This document shows, piece after piece, positions 25,029-32,770 of a stretch of DNA of 64,000 bases. Both the position numbers and the translations under genes were made by a program. The stretch spans positions 27,721-91,720 of the forward strand of contig JBDRDH010000139.1 in NCBI GenBank assembly GCA_043820985.1, read 5' to 3'. The notes under the pieces were generated by a model that worked only from the letters and a program-made list of their open reading frames with translations, was not told the origin of the DNA and ran no database searches. Source of the DNA: JAAYXS01 sp043820985. GTDB taxonomy: Bacteria > Planctomycetota > Phycisphaerae > UBA1845 > Fen-1342. Position 1 is the stretch's first letter. Every line of letters begins with the position of its first letter.

Positions 25029-26219
25029 ATGAGTCAATCCGAGCGAGTGCTGTTTATTGCCGAGCGTTATCCGCCTGACCTGGGCGGGGTGGCCCGCAGC
25101 GCCGGGCGGCTGAGTGCCGCGCTGGCGCGCCAGGTCAAAAGCGTGGACGTGCTGGCCTGGACCAAGACACTGCCGCCGGGCCAGATGGAGAGCCAGCCGG
25201 TCCACGAGGACGCCGAAGCGGGCCCGCCGGTCAACTTGCACCGGTTGGGACTGTTCGCCAATTGGGATCTGTCGATGCAGCACACCTTGAACGTGCTGCA
25301 GTGGTTGCACGAGCGTGAGCCTTATCACGTGCTGTGGGGTCACTATCTCTATCCGGCGGGTTTCATGGCGGTCTGGTTCGCCGGCTGGACTGGTTTGCGT
25401 TCGATTGTCAGCGCGCGGGGTAACGACGTCGATCGGATGATGTTTCCGCCAGGTGATTTTGCCCGCCTGACGTGGACGTTACAGCACGCCGATATTGTTA
25501 CGGCGGTTTCCGCCGACCTGACGCGCAAGATTGATCTGCTGGTCGGACGCGATCGGCAGGTGGAAGTGCTGCGGAACGTGGTGGACACCGAGGTCTTTAC
25601 TCCCGGTCCGGCGGATCCCGAACTGCGCTTGGCCCTGGGCATCCAGCCGGATGAATGTGTCCTGGGCTTCAGTGGTGAGCTGCGCCACAAGAAGGGCTAT
25701 CCATTTCTGCTGGCGGCTCTCTCCGAAGTACGGCGTAGCCGACCTGCGCGCCTGCTGGTTATTGGCGAGATGCGGCCACGTGAGCAGGCGCAATTGACCC
25801 AATACGCAAACGAGTGCCCAACGGACGCGGCGCGCGTGATTGTCACCGGTCACCTGAAGGAGCCGGCGGATGTAGCGCGCCATCTGCGGTTGTGTGACGT
25901 ATGTCTGCTGCCCTCGATTTGGGAAGGTTTGCCTAACGCCTTGCTCGAAGCCATGGCGTGCGGCTGCATCTGCCTGGCCAGCGATGCCGGGGGTATTCCG
26001 GAAGTGATCGATCACGACAAGAACGGCTTCATCGTATCGCGGGCCATGCTGAATCACCTGGGGGCCGCGACGCTGGATCTTCTGGCAATGCCGCCAGAGC
26101 GACGTTTGGCGGTATCCCAGGCGGCCCGGGCACGGATAGTCGAAACGTTTCATCCTCGTGCTGAGGATACCGCGCTACAGCATGTGCTCGCGCGCGCCAG
26201 AGCCGGCAACTCCTCATAA
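25029..26219 (+). CDS. Glycosyltransferase family 4
   Basis: 396-residue GT-B enzyme that transfers a sugar from an NDP-sugar, retaining configuration. The N-terminal acceptor domain opens with FIAERYPPDLGGVARSAGRL; the C-terminal donor domain has LGFSGELRHKKGYPFLLAAL and LPSIWEGLPNALLEAMACGC, with the family's conserved Glu residues. No signal or membrane span is seen. Its last 70 bases overlap, in antisense, the 3' end of another GT4 gene. Acceptor is unknown; extracellular polysaccharide or lipid glycosylation is likely. Confidence 0.88.
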   Translation: MSQSERVLFIAERYPPDLGGVARSAGRLSAALARQVKSVDVLAWTKTLPPGQMESQPVHEDAEAGPPVNLHRLGLFANWDLSMQHTLNVLQWLHEREPYHVLWGHYLYPAGFMAVWFAGWTGLRSIVSARGNDVDRMMFPPGDFARLTWTLQHADIVTAVSADLTRKIDLLVGRDRQVEVLRNVVDTEVFTPGPADPELRLALGIQPDECVLGFSGELRHKKGYPFLLAALSEVRRSRPARLLVIGEMRPREQAQLTQYANECPTDAARVIVTGHLKEPADVARHLRLCDVCLLPSIWEGLPNALLEAMACGCICLASDAGGIPEVIDHDKNGFIVSRAMLNHLGAATLDLLAMPPERRLAVSQAARARIVETFHPRAEDTALQHVLARARAGNSS

Positions 26220-27388
26220 GCCGCGACCAGGGCCTGCTGGGCCTGTTTCCAGGTCATTTCGCGCTCGACCCGGGCGCGGGCATTCATACTCAGGCGGCGC
26301 GGCAATTCCGGATCGGCACGCAAGGCGAGCAGGGCATCCTTAATGGCCTTCGCCGAGCCCGGCCGAACCAGCAGAGCATCCGTATCAGGTCGCGCCAGGA
26401 TGGTCACCACTGGCAAATCACTGGCAACCACCGGCGTTCCGGCGGACATGGCTTCGATGACCTTCAATGGGCAGCAACCCTGGACCAGATTGCGATCGTT
26501 GGGCATCAGCGGGACAATGGCCACGTCAGCCTGATGATATTTCTGAACCAACTCCGCTTGAGAGACCGGTGGCAGCAACTCGACGGCCTCCGACACCCCG
26601 GATTTATAACAGCGATCCAGAAGCTCGCGCCGCTGCCGGGCGCGGGTTGGTCCGATCAAAGTCAATTCAGCCGGATGATCCCGGTGGTATAAAGCCAGGG
26701 CATCGATCAATTGTGACACGCCCTGCCAGGCAGTCATGGTTCCGGTGTATATCAATTTAATTGGGCGGGAGTCCCACAGACGTGGCGGTTGGTGACTGAA
26801 CAGATCCGCATCGACGCCGTTGGGGATCACGCGGATGCGCTCCACTGGCGCCCCGCGCGCGAGCAGGTACTCGGCCGTAACCGGACTGGGTGTCAGGAGC
26901 AGGTCGGCGGCGTCTATGCAGAGTTGCTCTTGCCGCGTGAGCTTGTGGAGCAACTCAGCGTCATCGGCCACATCCGGGTAATGGTATTTGAGCTCGATCG
27001 ACGGGAGGCCATTAACCTCGAACACGAAGTGATTGCAATAGCGTGCCTTGTCGCGGGCGATGGGATAGCCTTCGAAGATTGAGCGCACGTGTACGATTTC
27101 CGCCCACCGACTCTGCCACCAAGCCATCAGTTGAGCCCGGAATGCGAGGACGCGCTCGATAATGTTTGGGCCCCAGACCGGAAGGGGTTGGTGGCGCACC
27201 CCAGGCACAATCTGGCACGGTTCTGGCGGTATTTGACCTGGTCCGACTGCATCAACGGCGACCGTGAGCAGTTCCGTCTCGCCGAAGGCTTGCCCCAGCG
27301 CCTCGACGAACGCGGCGATGTGGACCGCGGCGCCCTTGGGAGCCGGGAACCGGTCGAAAGCCATGTAGACGATCTTGTGCGTTGACAT
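26150..27388 (-). CDS. Glycosyltransferase family 4
   Basis: 412-residue GT-B enzyme. FDRFPAPKGAAVHIAAFVEAL is the acceptor-domain loop (given in part); the donor domain has LIYTGTMTAWQGVSQLIDAL and CCPLKVIEAMSAGTPVVASD. The ATG at 27388 (MSTHKIVYMAF) is preferred to a GTG two codons earlier. It converges on and overlaps the GT4 gene ending at 26219 by 70 bases, so each coding end is antisense to the other. Function is probably polysaccharide assembly. Confidence 0.85.
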   Translation of the reverse strand: MSTHKIVYMAFDRFPAPKGAAVHIAAFVEALGQAFGETELLTVAVDAVGPGQIPPEPCQIVPGVRHQPLPVWGPNIIERVLAFRAQLMAWWQSRWAEIVHVRSIFEGYPIARDKARYCNHFVFEVNGLPSIELKYHYPDVADDAELLHKLTRQEQLCIDAADLLLTPSPVTAEYLLARGAPVERIRVIPNGVDADLFSHQPPRLWDSRPIKLIYTGTMTAWQGVSQLIDALALYHRDHPAELTLIGPTRARQRRELLDRCYKSGVSEAVELLPPVSQAELVQKYHQADVAIVPLMPNDRNLVQGCCPLKVIEAMSAGTPVVASDLPVVTILARPDTDALLVRPGSAKAIKDALLALRADPELPRRLSMNARARVEREMTWKQAQQALVAAYEELPALARASTCCSAVSSARG

Positions 27389-27459
27389 CCTCACGAGCGC
27401 GGCGTACCGTTCCAGGTGGTTGAAGGTAAGGGCACTTCCACAAAGACGACGAGGTCAGT

Positions 27460-28368
27460 ATGTCACTGGACCTGTCCCAATTCAAGCAGACGCGGATATA
27501 CGAACAGCAAACGGCGATACCCGAGATTCTGGAAGATCTGGGCCGGGTGCGTGCCATCGATCGTGAACATGAAAAGATCGAGCGCCAGTGGGGGTACATA
27601 GCGCTAATGGCGATTTTCGTCGCGGTGATCGGTGTGGTCGTTGCGATCATTACTCAGCAGCTCGGATTCGTGGGCATAACGGCGGCCGGCATCATCGGAG
27701 CCATCGTGTGTTTCATCGTTAAAGGGCGCTACGGCCGCTTTAACTTCGAGGATCGGCGCTATGAGCTATTGGAACAGGCCCTGGATATGCTGGGACGCGA
27801 TATGGCCCAGGGGGCAACGTGTAACGTCCAGCTTGACCTGGGTCCGGCGAATGAAAACAGCAAGTTCACCGGCAAGGGGCAGGTTCGCGATTGGAAAGTC
27901 AAGTATTACACCGATCCCTGGCTGAGCCTGCGGGGGCGCTTGCTGGATGGCACCGCGTTTCAATTAGTGCTGATCGACAAGCTTCAGCAGCGCAGCAAAT
28001 GGAAACGCAGTCGCAGCGGCAAACAGAAGCACAAGAGCAAGAAAAAACTCGCACACGCGGCGGTGCTCCAGTTGCGCATCAAACCTAGCCGCTATCCCAA
28101 CCTGCAAGCCATAAGCGCGGACGCCGCTGGTGCGATCCAGTTACCGGATGGCGTGGAGATCAAAAGCCTGAACTGTGCCGATGCACGGATCAAGTTAAAA
28201 GCCAAGTGGCCGGCCGAGCGCACGATGGGGCCAACGCCGGGTAGTGAGCGACGAAAATTACTGCTGGATGAGGCGCAACTCGTGGCGATGATGTTCATCA
28301 GCCTGTTTCAGGTGTTGAACCTGGCGAAAGCGATCGGCAAAGCCCAGCGGTCAGGAGGCGACCAATGA
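27460..28368 (+). CDS. Unrecognised two-span membrane protein
   Basis: 302 residues. Two adjacent membrane spans lie near 47-88 (YIALMAIFVAVIGVVVAII and ITAAGIIGAIVCFIVKGR). The C-terminal 200 residues are soluble, with a Lys-rich segment SKWKRSRSGKQKHKSKKK around 184-201. The last helix (AQLVAMMFISLFQVLNLAKA) is amphipathic or a third span. I recognise no family. It overlaps the next gene by four bases (ATGA) and starts a three-gene set of unknown function. AGACGACGAGG upstream supplies a weak ribosome binding site. Confidence 0.75.
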   Translation: MSLDLSQFKQTRIYEQQTAIPEILEDLGRVRAIDREHEKIERQWGYIALMAIFVAVIGVVVAIITQQLGFVGITAAGIIGAIVCFIVKGRYGRFNFEDRRYELLEQALDMLGRDMAQGATCNVQLDLGPANENSKFTGKGQVRDWKVKYYTDPWLSLRGRLLDGTAFQLVLIDKLQQRSKWKRSRSGKQKHKSKKKLAHAAVLQLRIKPSRYPNLQAISADAAGAIQLPDGVEIKSLNCADARIKLKAKWPAERTMGPTPGSERRKLLLDEAQLVAMMFISLFQVLNLAKAIGKAQRSGGDQ

Positions 28369-29015
28369 CAACACGAAAGTACCAATATCACCGTGATACG
28401 TGGCGGGCGTTGATCGGCACAACCCTGACAGGACTACTGGTGGTGACATTGGCAGTGTCCGCACTGGCCGGTGGCGATGAAGGGCGTCTGAGCGAAAAGT
28501 TGAAATTCAAGGACGGTCAGGGCAAGCCCGCCTTTCAGATCAAACCCGAGGAGAATGGCGCCAAGCTGCAAGATCCTCAGGAGAAAGAGCTGGCCCGCTA
28601 TACGCGCAAGGGCGACAAACTCAAGTTCAAGGACGCCGACGACAAGGTGCTGGGCTACGTGACCGGTACCGGTGCCAAGCTCAAGGTCAAGGACGCCGAG
28701 CAGAAAACCGTATTCTTCATCCTGCAGCGCCAGGATGATGGTGATTACAAGCTCGAGGATGGCTCGGAAAAGCTGCTGTGCAAGATCAAGAAGCGCGATT
28801 ATGGCTGGAAGATCGTCGACGCGGATGAGAAGGAAGTGGCCAAGGTCAAGCTTAAGGATGGCAAGATTTCGCTGCGCGACGCCGCCGACCAGACCCGCTA
28901 CTACACCAAGAACCAGGTTGGCACTCTGGGAGTGGCCTGCCTGGGGTTGGATAAATTGACACTGGAACAGCGTGTCGGACTGCTGGTGATGTTGGAACTG
29001 GTTGGCGGGCAATAG
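28365..29015 (+). CDS. Secreted or anchored beta-repeat protein, unknown
   Basis: 216 residues with an N-terminal hydrophobic signal (residues 16-36, ending VSALAGGDEG). The remainder is an imperfect repeat of about 20 residues: KLKFKDADDKVLGYV, KLKVKDAEQKTVFFI, YKLEDGSEKLLCKIK, WKIVDADEKEVAKVK. Alternating hydrophobic positions predict a beta-solenoid or stacked hairpins similar to LURP-like or tubby-like sheets. No catalytic residues are evident. It is coupled by a 4-base overlap to the preceding membrane protein, suggesting they work together at the envelope. Confidence 0.75.
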   Translation: MTTRKYQYHRDTWRALIGTTLTGLLVVTLAVSALAGGDEGRLSEKLKFKDGQGKPAFQIKPEENGAKLQDPQEKELARYTRKGDKLKFKDADDKVLGYVTGTGAKLKVKDAEQKTVFFILQRQDDGDYKLEDGSEKLLCKIKKRDYGWKIVDADEKEVAKVKLKDGKISLRDAADQTRYYTKNQVGTLGVACLGLDKLTLEQRVGLLVMLELVGGQ

Positions 29016-29040
29016 CGCGGCGGCGACATTTACAGAGGAT

Positions 29041-29433
29041 ATGCACGCTATGGCTGGTTCGGGATTGTGTCAGGAACGGACCGGATTCCTCTTTTCACAT
29101 AACTGCGATTGCCTGGCGGCGTACTCCTGCGCAAGCTGCGGCAAGGAAATCTGCGATCGCCACATGCACGAAACCGAAAGTGGCACGATGTGCACCACGT
29201 GTGCCAAAGCCACCCGGCGAGCCAGCCGCGAGCCCATAGACGATCCATATTTCTATTCCGGCAGCTATTATCGCGGCTATGGCCGTTACCAGCCGGGATT
29301 TTGGGGCTACCACCATTACCATCATCACCACGTTTCGGACTGGCACGATCGCGATGATTTCACCGAGGCTGACGCGGAGAGCGTTCAGGCCGAGGGAGAC
29401 GAGGGTTTTGAGCAGGACATGGGCGCCAGTTGA
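29041..29433 (+). CDS. Cys/His-rich putative zinc-binding protein, B-box-like
   Basis: 130 residues. The N-terminal half has closely spaced metal ligands: HNCDC, CASCGKEICDRHMHE and CTTCAKATRR, a pattern like B-box or similar treble-clef zinc fingers. The middle is Tyr/Gly-rich (YFYSGSYYRGYGRYQPGFWG) and is followed by a His run, HHYHHHHVSDWHD, that could also bind metal. The tail is acidic. The ATG at 29041 has GAGG upstream; a second ATG at 29050 is possible. It follows the repeat protein by 25 bases and overlaps the next gene by four. Confidence 0.7.
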   Translation: MHAMAGSGLCQERTGFLFSHNCDCLAAYSCASCGKEICDRHMHETESGTMCTTCAKATRRASREPIDDPYFYSGSYYRGYGRYQPGFWGYHHYHHHHVSDWHDRDDFTEADAESVQAEGDEGFEQDMGAS

Positions 29434-30437
29434 CGGTGCGGGCGACTACGGGACAACATTGGCTGATCTATGCACTCGGGGGTGGACTCGGACATTTAAC
29501 ACGGGCCATCAGCCTGGGCCGCGGCGCCGGCCAGCAGCGACATACCGTGCACATTCTGTGCAACAGTCCTTTTGCCGCCGATCTGCCACTGGAGGATGAA
29601 TTACCCGCCGGTAGCGCGGTAACCAGAATCGATCCACATCTGGGGCGGGCGGAAGTTGCTGGACAAATATCTGAGATCGTAACCAAGGGCGATTATGACG
29701 CCCTGGTAGTGGACACTTTTCCGCGTGGTTTGGGTGGGGAGCTACCTCCGCTGCTGCCAGGAATAAAATGCCCCAAGATCCTGGTGCACCGCGATCTCAA
29801 TCCACAATATGTACGGGACTTTGATGTCAGTACAGCCGTCAAACACTTCGATCGGCTGCTGGTTCCCGGCGAGCCAGCAGCTTGTGACCAACACACCCAC
29901 GCTGTTGTCACCGCGCCCTGGTTGATTCGGGACCACGATGAGTTACTCGACACAGATAGTGCCCGTCGAGTCTTGCAGGCCCCTGCCACGGGCCACCTGG
30001 TGGTAGTGCTCGGTAGTGGTCGGCTCGAGGAAGTTGGCCTGATGGCGGATATAGCCACGCGCCTGGAACGAAAGCTGGAAGGTCGTGCCAGCGTGCGGTT
30101 CATAGCGCCACGGTTGGCGGGGAGCACGGCTATTCAACATACCAACTTGTGGCCGCTGCTGCCGGCTGTTCGTGCGATAGATTTACTGGTAGGCGCCGGG
30201 GGTTATAACACCGTCAACGAGGCGCACGTTACCCATACCCCCCTGCTGGCCTTTGCTCATGAGCGGCTATACGACCGCCAAACGGCACGTTTGCGGCCGG
30301 AGGAGATGGTGTCTTCGGAATCCGAGATGGTAACCCGCGCCGTGGCTCAACTGGGAGCGCGACCAGCGGTACCGCTTTACGACAACGGTGTCCACGAGGC
30401 GGCGCGGATTATTGCCACGGAAGGTCGGGGCTGCTGA
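29430..30437 (+). CDS. MurG/UGT-like glycosyltransferase
   Basis: 335-residue GT-B protein of the GT1/GT28 type. YALGGGLGHLTRAISLGRG is the Gly-rich acceptor-side loop; the C-terminal VGAGGYNTVNEAHVTHTPLL matches the donor-binding GxxxxxE region (family: GGxxTxxEAL). The start is uncommon: a TTG at 29430 overlapping the upstream stop, or the GTG at 29436. The overlap couples it to the zinc-binding gene. The sugar and acceptor are unknown. Confidence 0.8.
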   Translation: MTVRATTGQHWLIYALGGGLGHLTRAISLGRGAGQQRHTVHILCNSPFAADLPLEDELPAGSAVTRIDPHLGRAEVAGQISEIVTKGDYDALVVDTFPRGLGGELPPLLPGIKCPKILVHRDLNPQYVRDFDVSTAVKHFDRLLVPGEPAACDQHTHAVVTAPWLIRDHDELLDTDSARRVLQAPATGHLVVVLGSGRLEEVGLMADIATRLERKLEGRASVRFIAPRLAGSTAIQHTNLWPLLPAVRAIDLLVGAGGYNTVNEAHVTHTPLLAFAHERLYDRQTARLRPEEMVSSESEMVTRAVAQLGARPAVPLYDNGVHEAARIIATEGRGC

Positions 30438-30459
30438 TACCTGGCTGGGTGCCCCGATC

Positions 30460-31485
30460 TCAAACCGAGCTGTCCGTGCGGCTGCGATTTGGTGTGTGAC
30501 TTTCCAGCGAAGGGGTGGATGTTGTGCAAATTTCATTTTTTTCTGAACGTGCCCGAACTATGTAAATCGGCCGCTGCTTGACCTCCTCGTAGAGTCGCCC
30601 GACGTATTCGCCGAGAATCCAGAGCACGATCAGATTCACACCGCCCAGGACGAGCACGGTCGCCAGGATGGAACTCCAGCCGGGTACCGTCCGTTCGGTG
30701 AACACGCGCGCCCACAACACGAAGAGCAGATACGCGGCCGCCGCAAGCGATACGCCCACACCCGCCAGACCGGCCAGGCGCAACGGCAGTGAGGAAAAGG
30801 AGAATATCGCGTCTCCGGCCAACCGCACCATGGCACGATATGAGTACTTTGAGCGACCGGCGTGGCGCGGCTGGGCTTCGTAAGGCAACTCGACACAGGT
30901 AAAACCAATCCATTGCACCAAGCCGCGATTGAAGCGGCAACGTTCGCCACACGCGATGAAAGCATCAACCGCTTCGCGTGACATGAGGCGAAAATCCGCG
31001 GCTCCGGGTGTCACGTTGATACGCGAGACACTCGATAAAAGACGGTAAAAACCACGCGAACCGGCCCGTTTCAAGGCACTGTGATCGGCCGGTTCGCGCC
31101 GCACGGCCTGGACGACATCGGTCCCCGCCCGCCAGCGGGCGATCAATTCCGGGATCAACTCAGGTGGGTGTTGCAGGTCGCCATCCATGGTAATGACAGC
31201 GGCACTGGCAGCGTGCGCCAGACCAGCTACCAAGGCGGCCTGGTGGCCGAAATTTCTGGATAGCCGCAACCAGCGAATGCGTGGGTCGCTCTCAGCCAGC
31301 CGACATAATTCCGCGCTAGTGTCATCCGTGCTGCCATCATCCACAAACAGCACTTCAAAGGATAGATCCACCGGCTCGGTCGCGGCCCACAAACGTGCCA
31401 ACAGCACACTCAAGTTAGCACGTTCGTTATACACCGGGATCACGATTGAGAGATCCGGTGGCGTTATGTTTGTCAATTCTGACAT
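30460..31485 (-). CDS. Polyprenyl-phosphate glycosyltransferase, GT2 GtrB-like
   Basis: 341 residues. The GT-A domain has LSIVIPVYNERANLSVLLAR, VLFVDDGSTDDTS and ITMDGDLQHPPELIPELIAR with the metal-binding DGD. Two membrane spans follow near 235-300 (LAGVGVSLAAAAYLLFVLWA, LATVLVLGGVNLIVLWILGE). This layout is that of GtrB/ArnC-type enzymes that charge undecaprenyl phosphate with a sugar for use outside the membrane. It converges on the glycosyltransferase at 29430-30437 with 22 bases between, and its start faces the micro-ORF array. Confidence 0.9.
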   Translation of the reverse strand: MSELTNITPPDLSIVIPVYNERANLSVLLARLWAATEPVDLSFEVLFVDDGSTDDTSAELCRLAESDPRIRWLRLSRNFGHQAALVAGLAHAASAAVITMDGDLQHPPELIPELIARWRAGTDVVQAVRREPADHSALKRAGSRGFYRLLSSVSRINVTPGAADFRLMSREAVDAFIACGERCRFNRGLVQWIGFTCVELPYEAQPRHAGRSKYSYRAMVRLAGDAIFSFSSLPLRLAGLAGVGVSLAAAAYLLFVLWARVFTERTVPGWSSILATVLVLGGVNLIVLWILGEYVGRLYEEVKQRPIYIVRARSEKNEICTTSTPSLESHTPNRSRTDSSV

Positions 31486-31614
31486 GACTCGCCGATGATA
31501 CCCGGCTGGCCGGAGGCGTACAGCCGGACTTCAGAGGCATGGAAAAAAGTGCTCTTACGGGTCTTGACGGACCGCACGCTCAATACAAAGATATTTCGTT
31601 GTTAGATTGGAAGA

Positions 31615-31637
31615 GCAACCGTCGGCGCGGCGGTTGC
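31615..31637 (+). promoter_or_regulatory. Leader hairpin of micro-ORF 1
   Basis: GCAACCG and CGGTTGC pair over seven bases around the loop TCGGCGCGG. The 15-mer CCGTCGGCGCGGCGG (31619-31633) recurs exactly in the leader of micro-ORF 2 at 31931-31945 and nearly so before micro-ORF 4. Confidence 0.6.
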
Positions 31638-31671
31638 CAGATGAACAATAACGTAATCAGGGAGTCAGTTA

Positions 31672-31767
31672 ATGTTCTTCGGCAACAATTGGTGGCACTG
31701 GCTGGTCATAGGCGGTATTGCATGGATCCTTTATTACTTTCTGACCGGCGAGATCGCCGTCGGCTAG
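31672..31767 (+). CDS. Micro-ORF 1: Trp-rich single-span membrane peptide
   Basis: 31-codon reading frame, first of four tandem relatives. It begins MFFGNNWWHWLVIGGIAW and continues ILYYFLTGE. Shared with the others are an Asn or Ser-Asn before a Trp pair, a third Trp two residues on, a GG pair in the middle of the hydrophobic stretch and a YY(F/L)LT motif at its end, which together look like one short membrane helix anchored by aromatic residues. AGGGAG lies seven bases before the ATG. Translation is supported by the ribosome binding site and by similarity to its neighbours; there is no experimental evidence and no known family. Confidence 0.7.
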   Translation: MFFGNNWWHWLVIGGIAWILYYFLTGEIAVG

Positions 31768-31920
31768 TATAAGCAGACCAGGGCAGGCTGGAATAAACAG
31801 CACTGGACCCGGTAACGCGGCTGTTGAGCAGTTTACGTACGCAACAACAGTATAAAAAATCTAGTGTTGAAGCCGTTGACGTCTTGACGGTGTGGCATTA
31901 AACAATGTGACAATTGCGCG

Positions 31921-31951
31921 TCGGTTTATCCCGTCGGCGCGGCGGGGCCGA
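31921..31951 (+). promoter_or_regulatory. Leader hairpin of micro-ORF 2
   Basis: Outer arms TCGG (31921-31924) and CCGA (31948-31951), a five-base bulge TTTAT, inner arms CCCG and CGGG, and the loop TCGGCGCGG. The TCGGTTTATCCCG part is repeated before micro-ORF 3 (32158-32170) and the bulged architecture before micro-ORF 4. Confidence 0.6.
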
Positions 31952-31983
31952 AGCGAGTGGTGTTTATTACATGGAGTAGGACT

Positions 31984-32070
31984 ATGTGGAGCAATTGGTG
32001 GATGTGGTTGGTCTGGGGTGGTGTTGCTTTGGTCGTTTACTATCTGCTGACCGGAACCACCCTTACCTAA
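31984..32070 (+). CDS. Micro-ORF 2: Trp-rich single-span membrane peptide
   Basis: 28-codon frame beginning MWSNWWMWLVWGGVALVV and ending YYLLTGTTLT. Its first 18 bases are identical to those of micro-ORF 3. Five tryptophans precede the GG pair; the hydrophobic core is long enough for one membrane span. GGAG is seven bases before the ATG, the same spacing as in micro-ORF 3. It is flanked by a leader hairpin and a downstream hairpin (32117-32156). Confidence 0.75.
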   Translation: MWSNWWMWLVWGGVALVVYYLLTGTTLT

Positions 32071-32116
32071 GCACATCGAGTTGGAATCGCCGGATCTGTT
32101 TGGATCCGGTCCGTTA

Positions 32117-32156
32117 GCGCGTCAATCGACTGCTGGATATCAGTAGGTTGACGCGC
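32117..32156 (+). terminator. Hairpin after micro-ORF 2
   Basis: GCGCGTCAA and TTGACGCGC pair perfectly over nine bases, with a further CTG/CAG in the loop. The sequence resembles the hairpin after micro-ORF 3 (CGCGTC(A/G)ATCG core), so it belongs to the repeated unit. Only a moderate U content follows. Confidence 0.5.
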
Positions 32157-32219
32157 ATCGGTTTATCCCGCCATCGTGGCGAGATTTTCTGTAAACCCTC
32201 AAAAGCACGGAGTGAAACC

Positions 32220-32294
32220 ATGTGGAGCAATTGGTGGCTATGGCTATTCTTTGGTGGGATCGCCTATCTGATCCTGACCTACACGACTGTCTAA
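32220..32294 (+). CDS. Micro-ORF 3: Trp-rich single-span membrane peptide
   Basis: 24-codon frame, the shortest, reading MWSNWWLWLFFGGIAYLI then LTYTTV. It shares the MWSNWW start with micro-ORF 2 down to the DNA level and diverges later while keeping GG and the hydrophobic pattern. GGAG lies seven bases before the ATG. The leader contains a CGCCA/TGGCG hairpin followed by ATTTTCT. Confidence 0.72.
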   Translation: MWSNWWLWLFFGGIAYLILTYTTV

Positions 32295-32342
32295 GAACCC
32301 TGAAGAGAGGCAAATACCGACCCAGCGTTGGTATTTGTCGCT

Positions 32343-32384
32343 AACGCGTCGATCGGCTGTCCCAGGATAGCCAATCGACGCGTT
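32343..32384 (+). terminator. Hairpin after micro-ORF 3
   Basis: AACGCGTCGAT (32343-32353) pairs perfectly with ATCGACGCGTT (32374-32384); inner GGCT/AGCC extends the stem. It is followed by TGTATATACT. Likely transcription terminator or RNA 3' end of unit 3. Confidence 0.55.
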
Positions 32385-32476
32385 TGTATATACTGATCCG
32401 GCTGGTGTTTACCTTCGGATCCGCCCGTCCATTAATCTTGTGTAAATACGTTGTCAGGGCCCTATCGGGCGCTTAG

Positions 32477-32482
32477 TATAAT
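32477..32482 (+). promoter_or_regulatory. Perfect -10 box upstream of micro-ORF 4
   Basis: TATAAT preceded by TTAG. TTGTCA at 32451-32456 resembles a -35 box but is 20 bases away, longer than normal. It suggests that micro-ORF 4 has its own promoter and a leader of roughly 125 bases. Confidence 0.45.
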
Positions 32483-32552
32483 CAGATCGGGGTGCCGATA
32501 GAATCCCCGAGAGAGTTGCGGCAATAATCCGCGGCTTAAGCAGATCAACCTG

Positions 32553-32586
32553 TTTCGGTACCTCTCGCCGGCGCGGCGAGCCGAAA
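32553..32586 (+). promoter_or_regulatory. Leader hairpin of micro-ORF 4
   Basis: TTTCGG (32553-32558) pairs with CCGAAA (32581-32586) and CTCGCC (32564-32569) with GGCGAG (32575-32580), with a five-base bulge TACCT on the 5' side and loop GGCGC. It has the same plan as the leader of micro-ORF 2 with different arm sequences, which implies compensatory change. Confidence 0.6.
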
Positions 32587-32615
32587 TCGACCTGATGGCA
32601 TACATGGAGGTTGCT

Positions 32616-32726
32616 ATGTGGGATTTTAGCTGGAACTGGCGAAATTTGATTCTCATCGGTGGTTGGATTAGCGTGATCTATTATCTGTTCACGCAAACAA
32701 CCTTTTTCAGCACGTTTACCACGTAA
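32616..32726 (+). CDS. Micro-ORF 4: Trp-rich single-span membrane peptide
   Basis: 36-codon frame beginning MWDFSWNWRNLILIGGWI, then SVIYYLFTQTTFFS. It keeps MW, the spaced tryptophans, the GG pair and the YYLFT motif but is the most diverged and has a longer polar-aromatic tail. GGAGG lies six bases before the ATG. A 14-bp hairpin (32771-32804) ends the unit just before metG. Confidence 0.72.
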   Translation: MWDFSWNWRNLILIGGWISVIYYLFTQTTFFSTFTT

Positions 32727-32770
32727 ACCTACTCCCGGCGACATCCGGATTCGCGGGTGTTTTCCAGGTG

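Noticed and set aside
32471..32726. SAM or T-box riboswitch upstream of metG
   Set aside because: No T-box (TGGNACC-like) or SAM-motif core is seen, and a terminator at 32771-32804 separates this part from metG.
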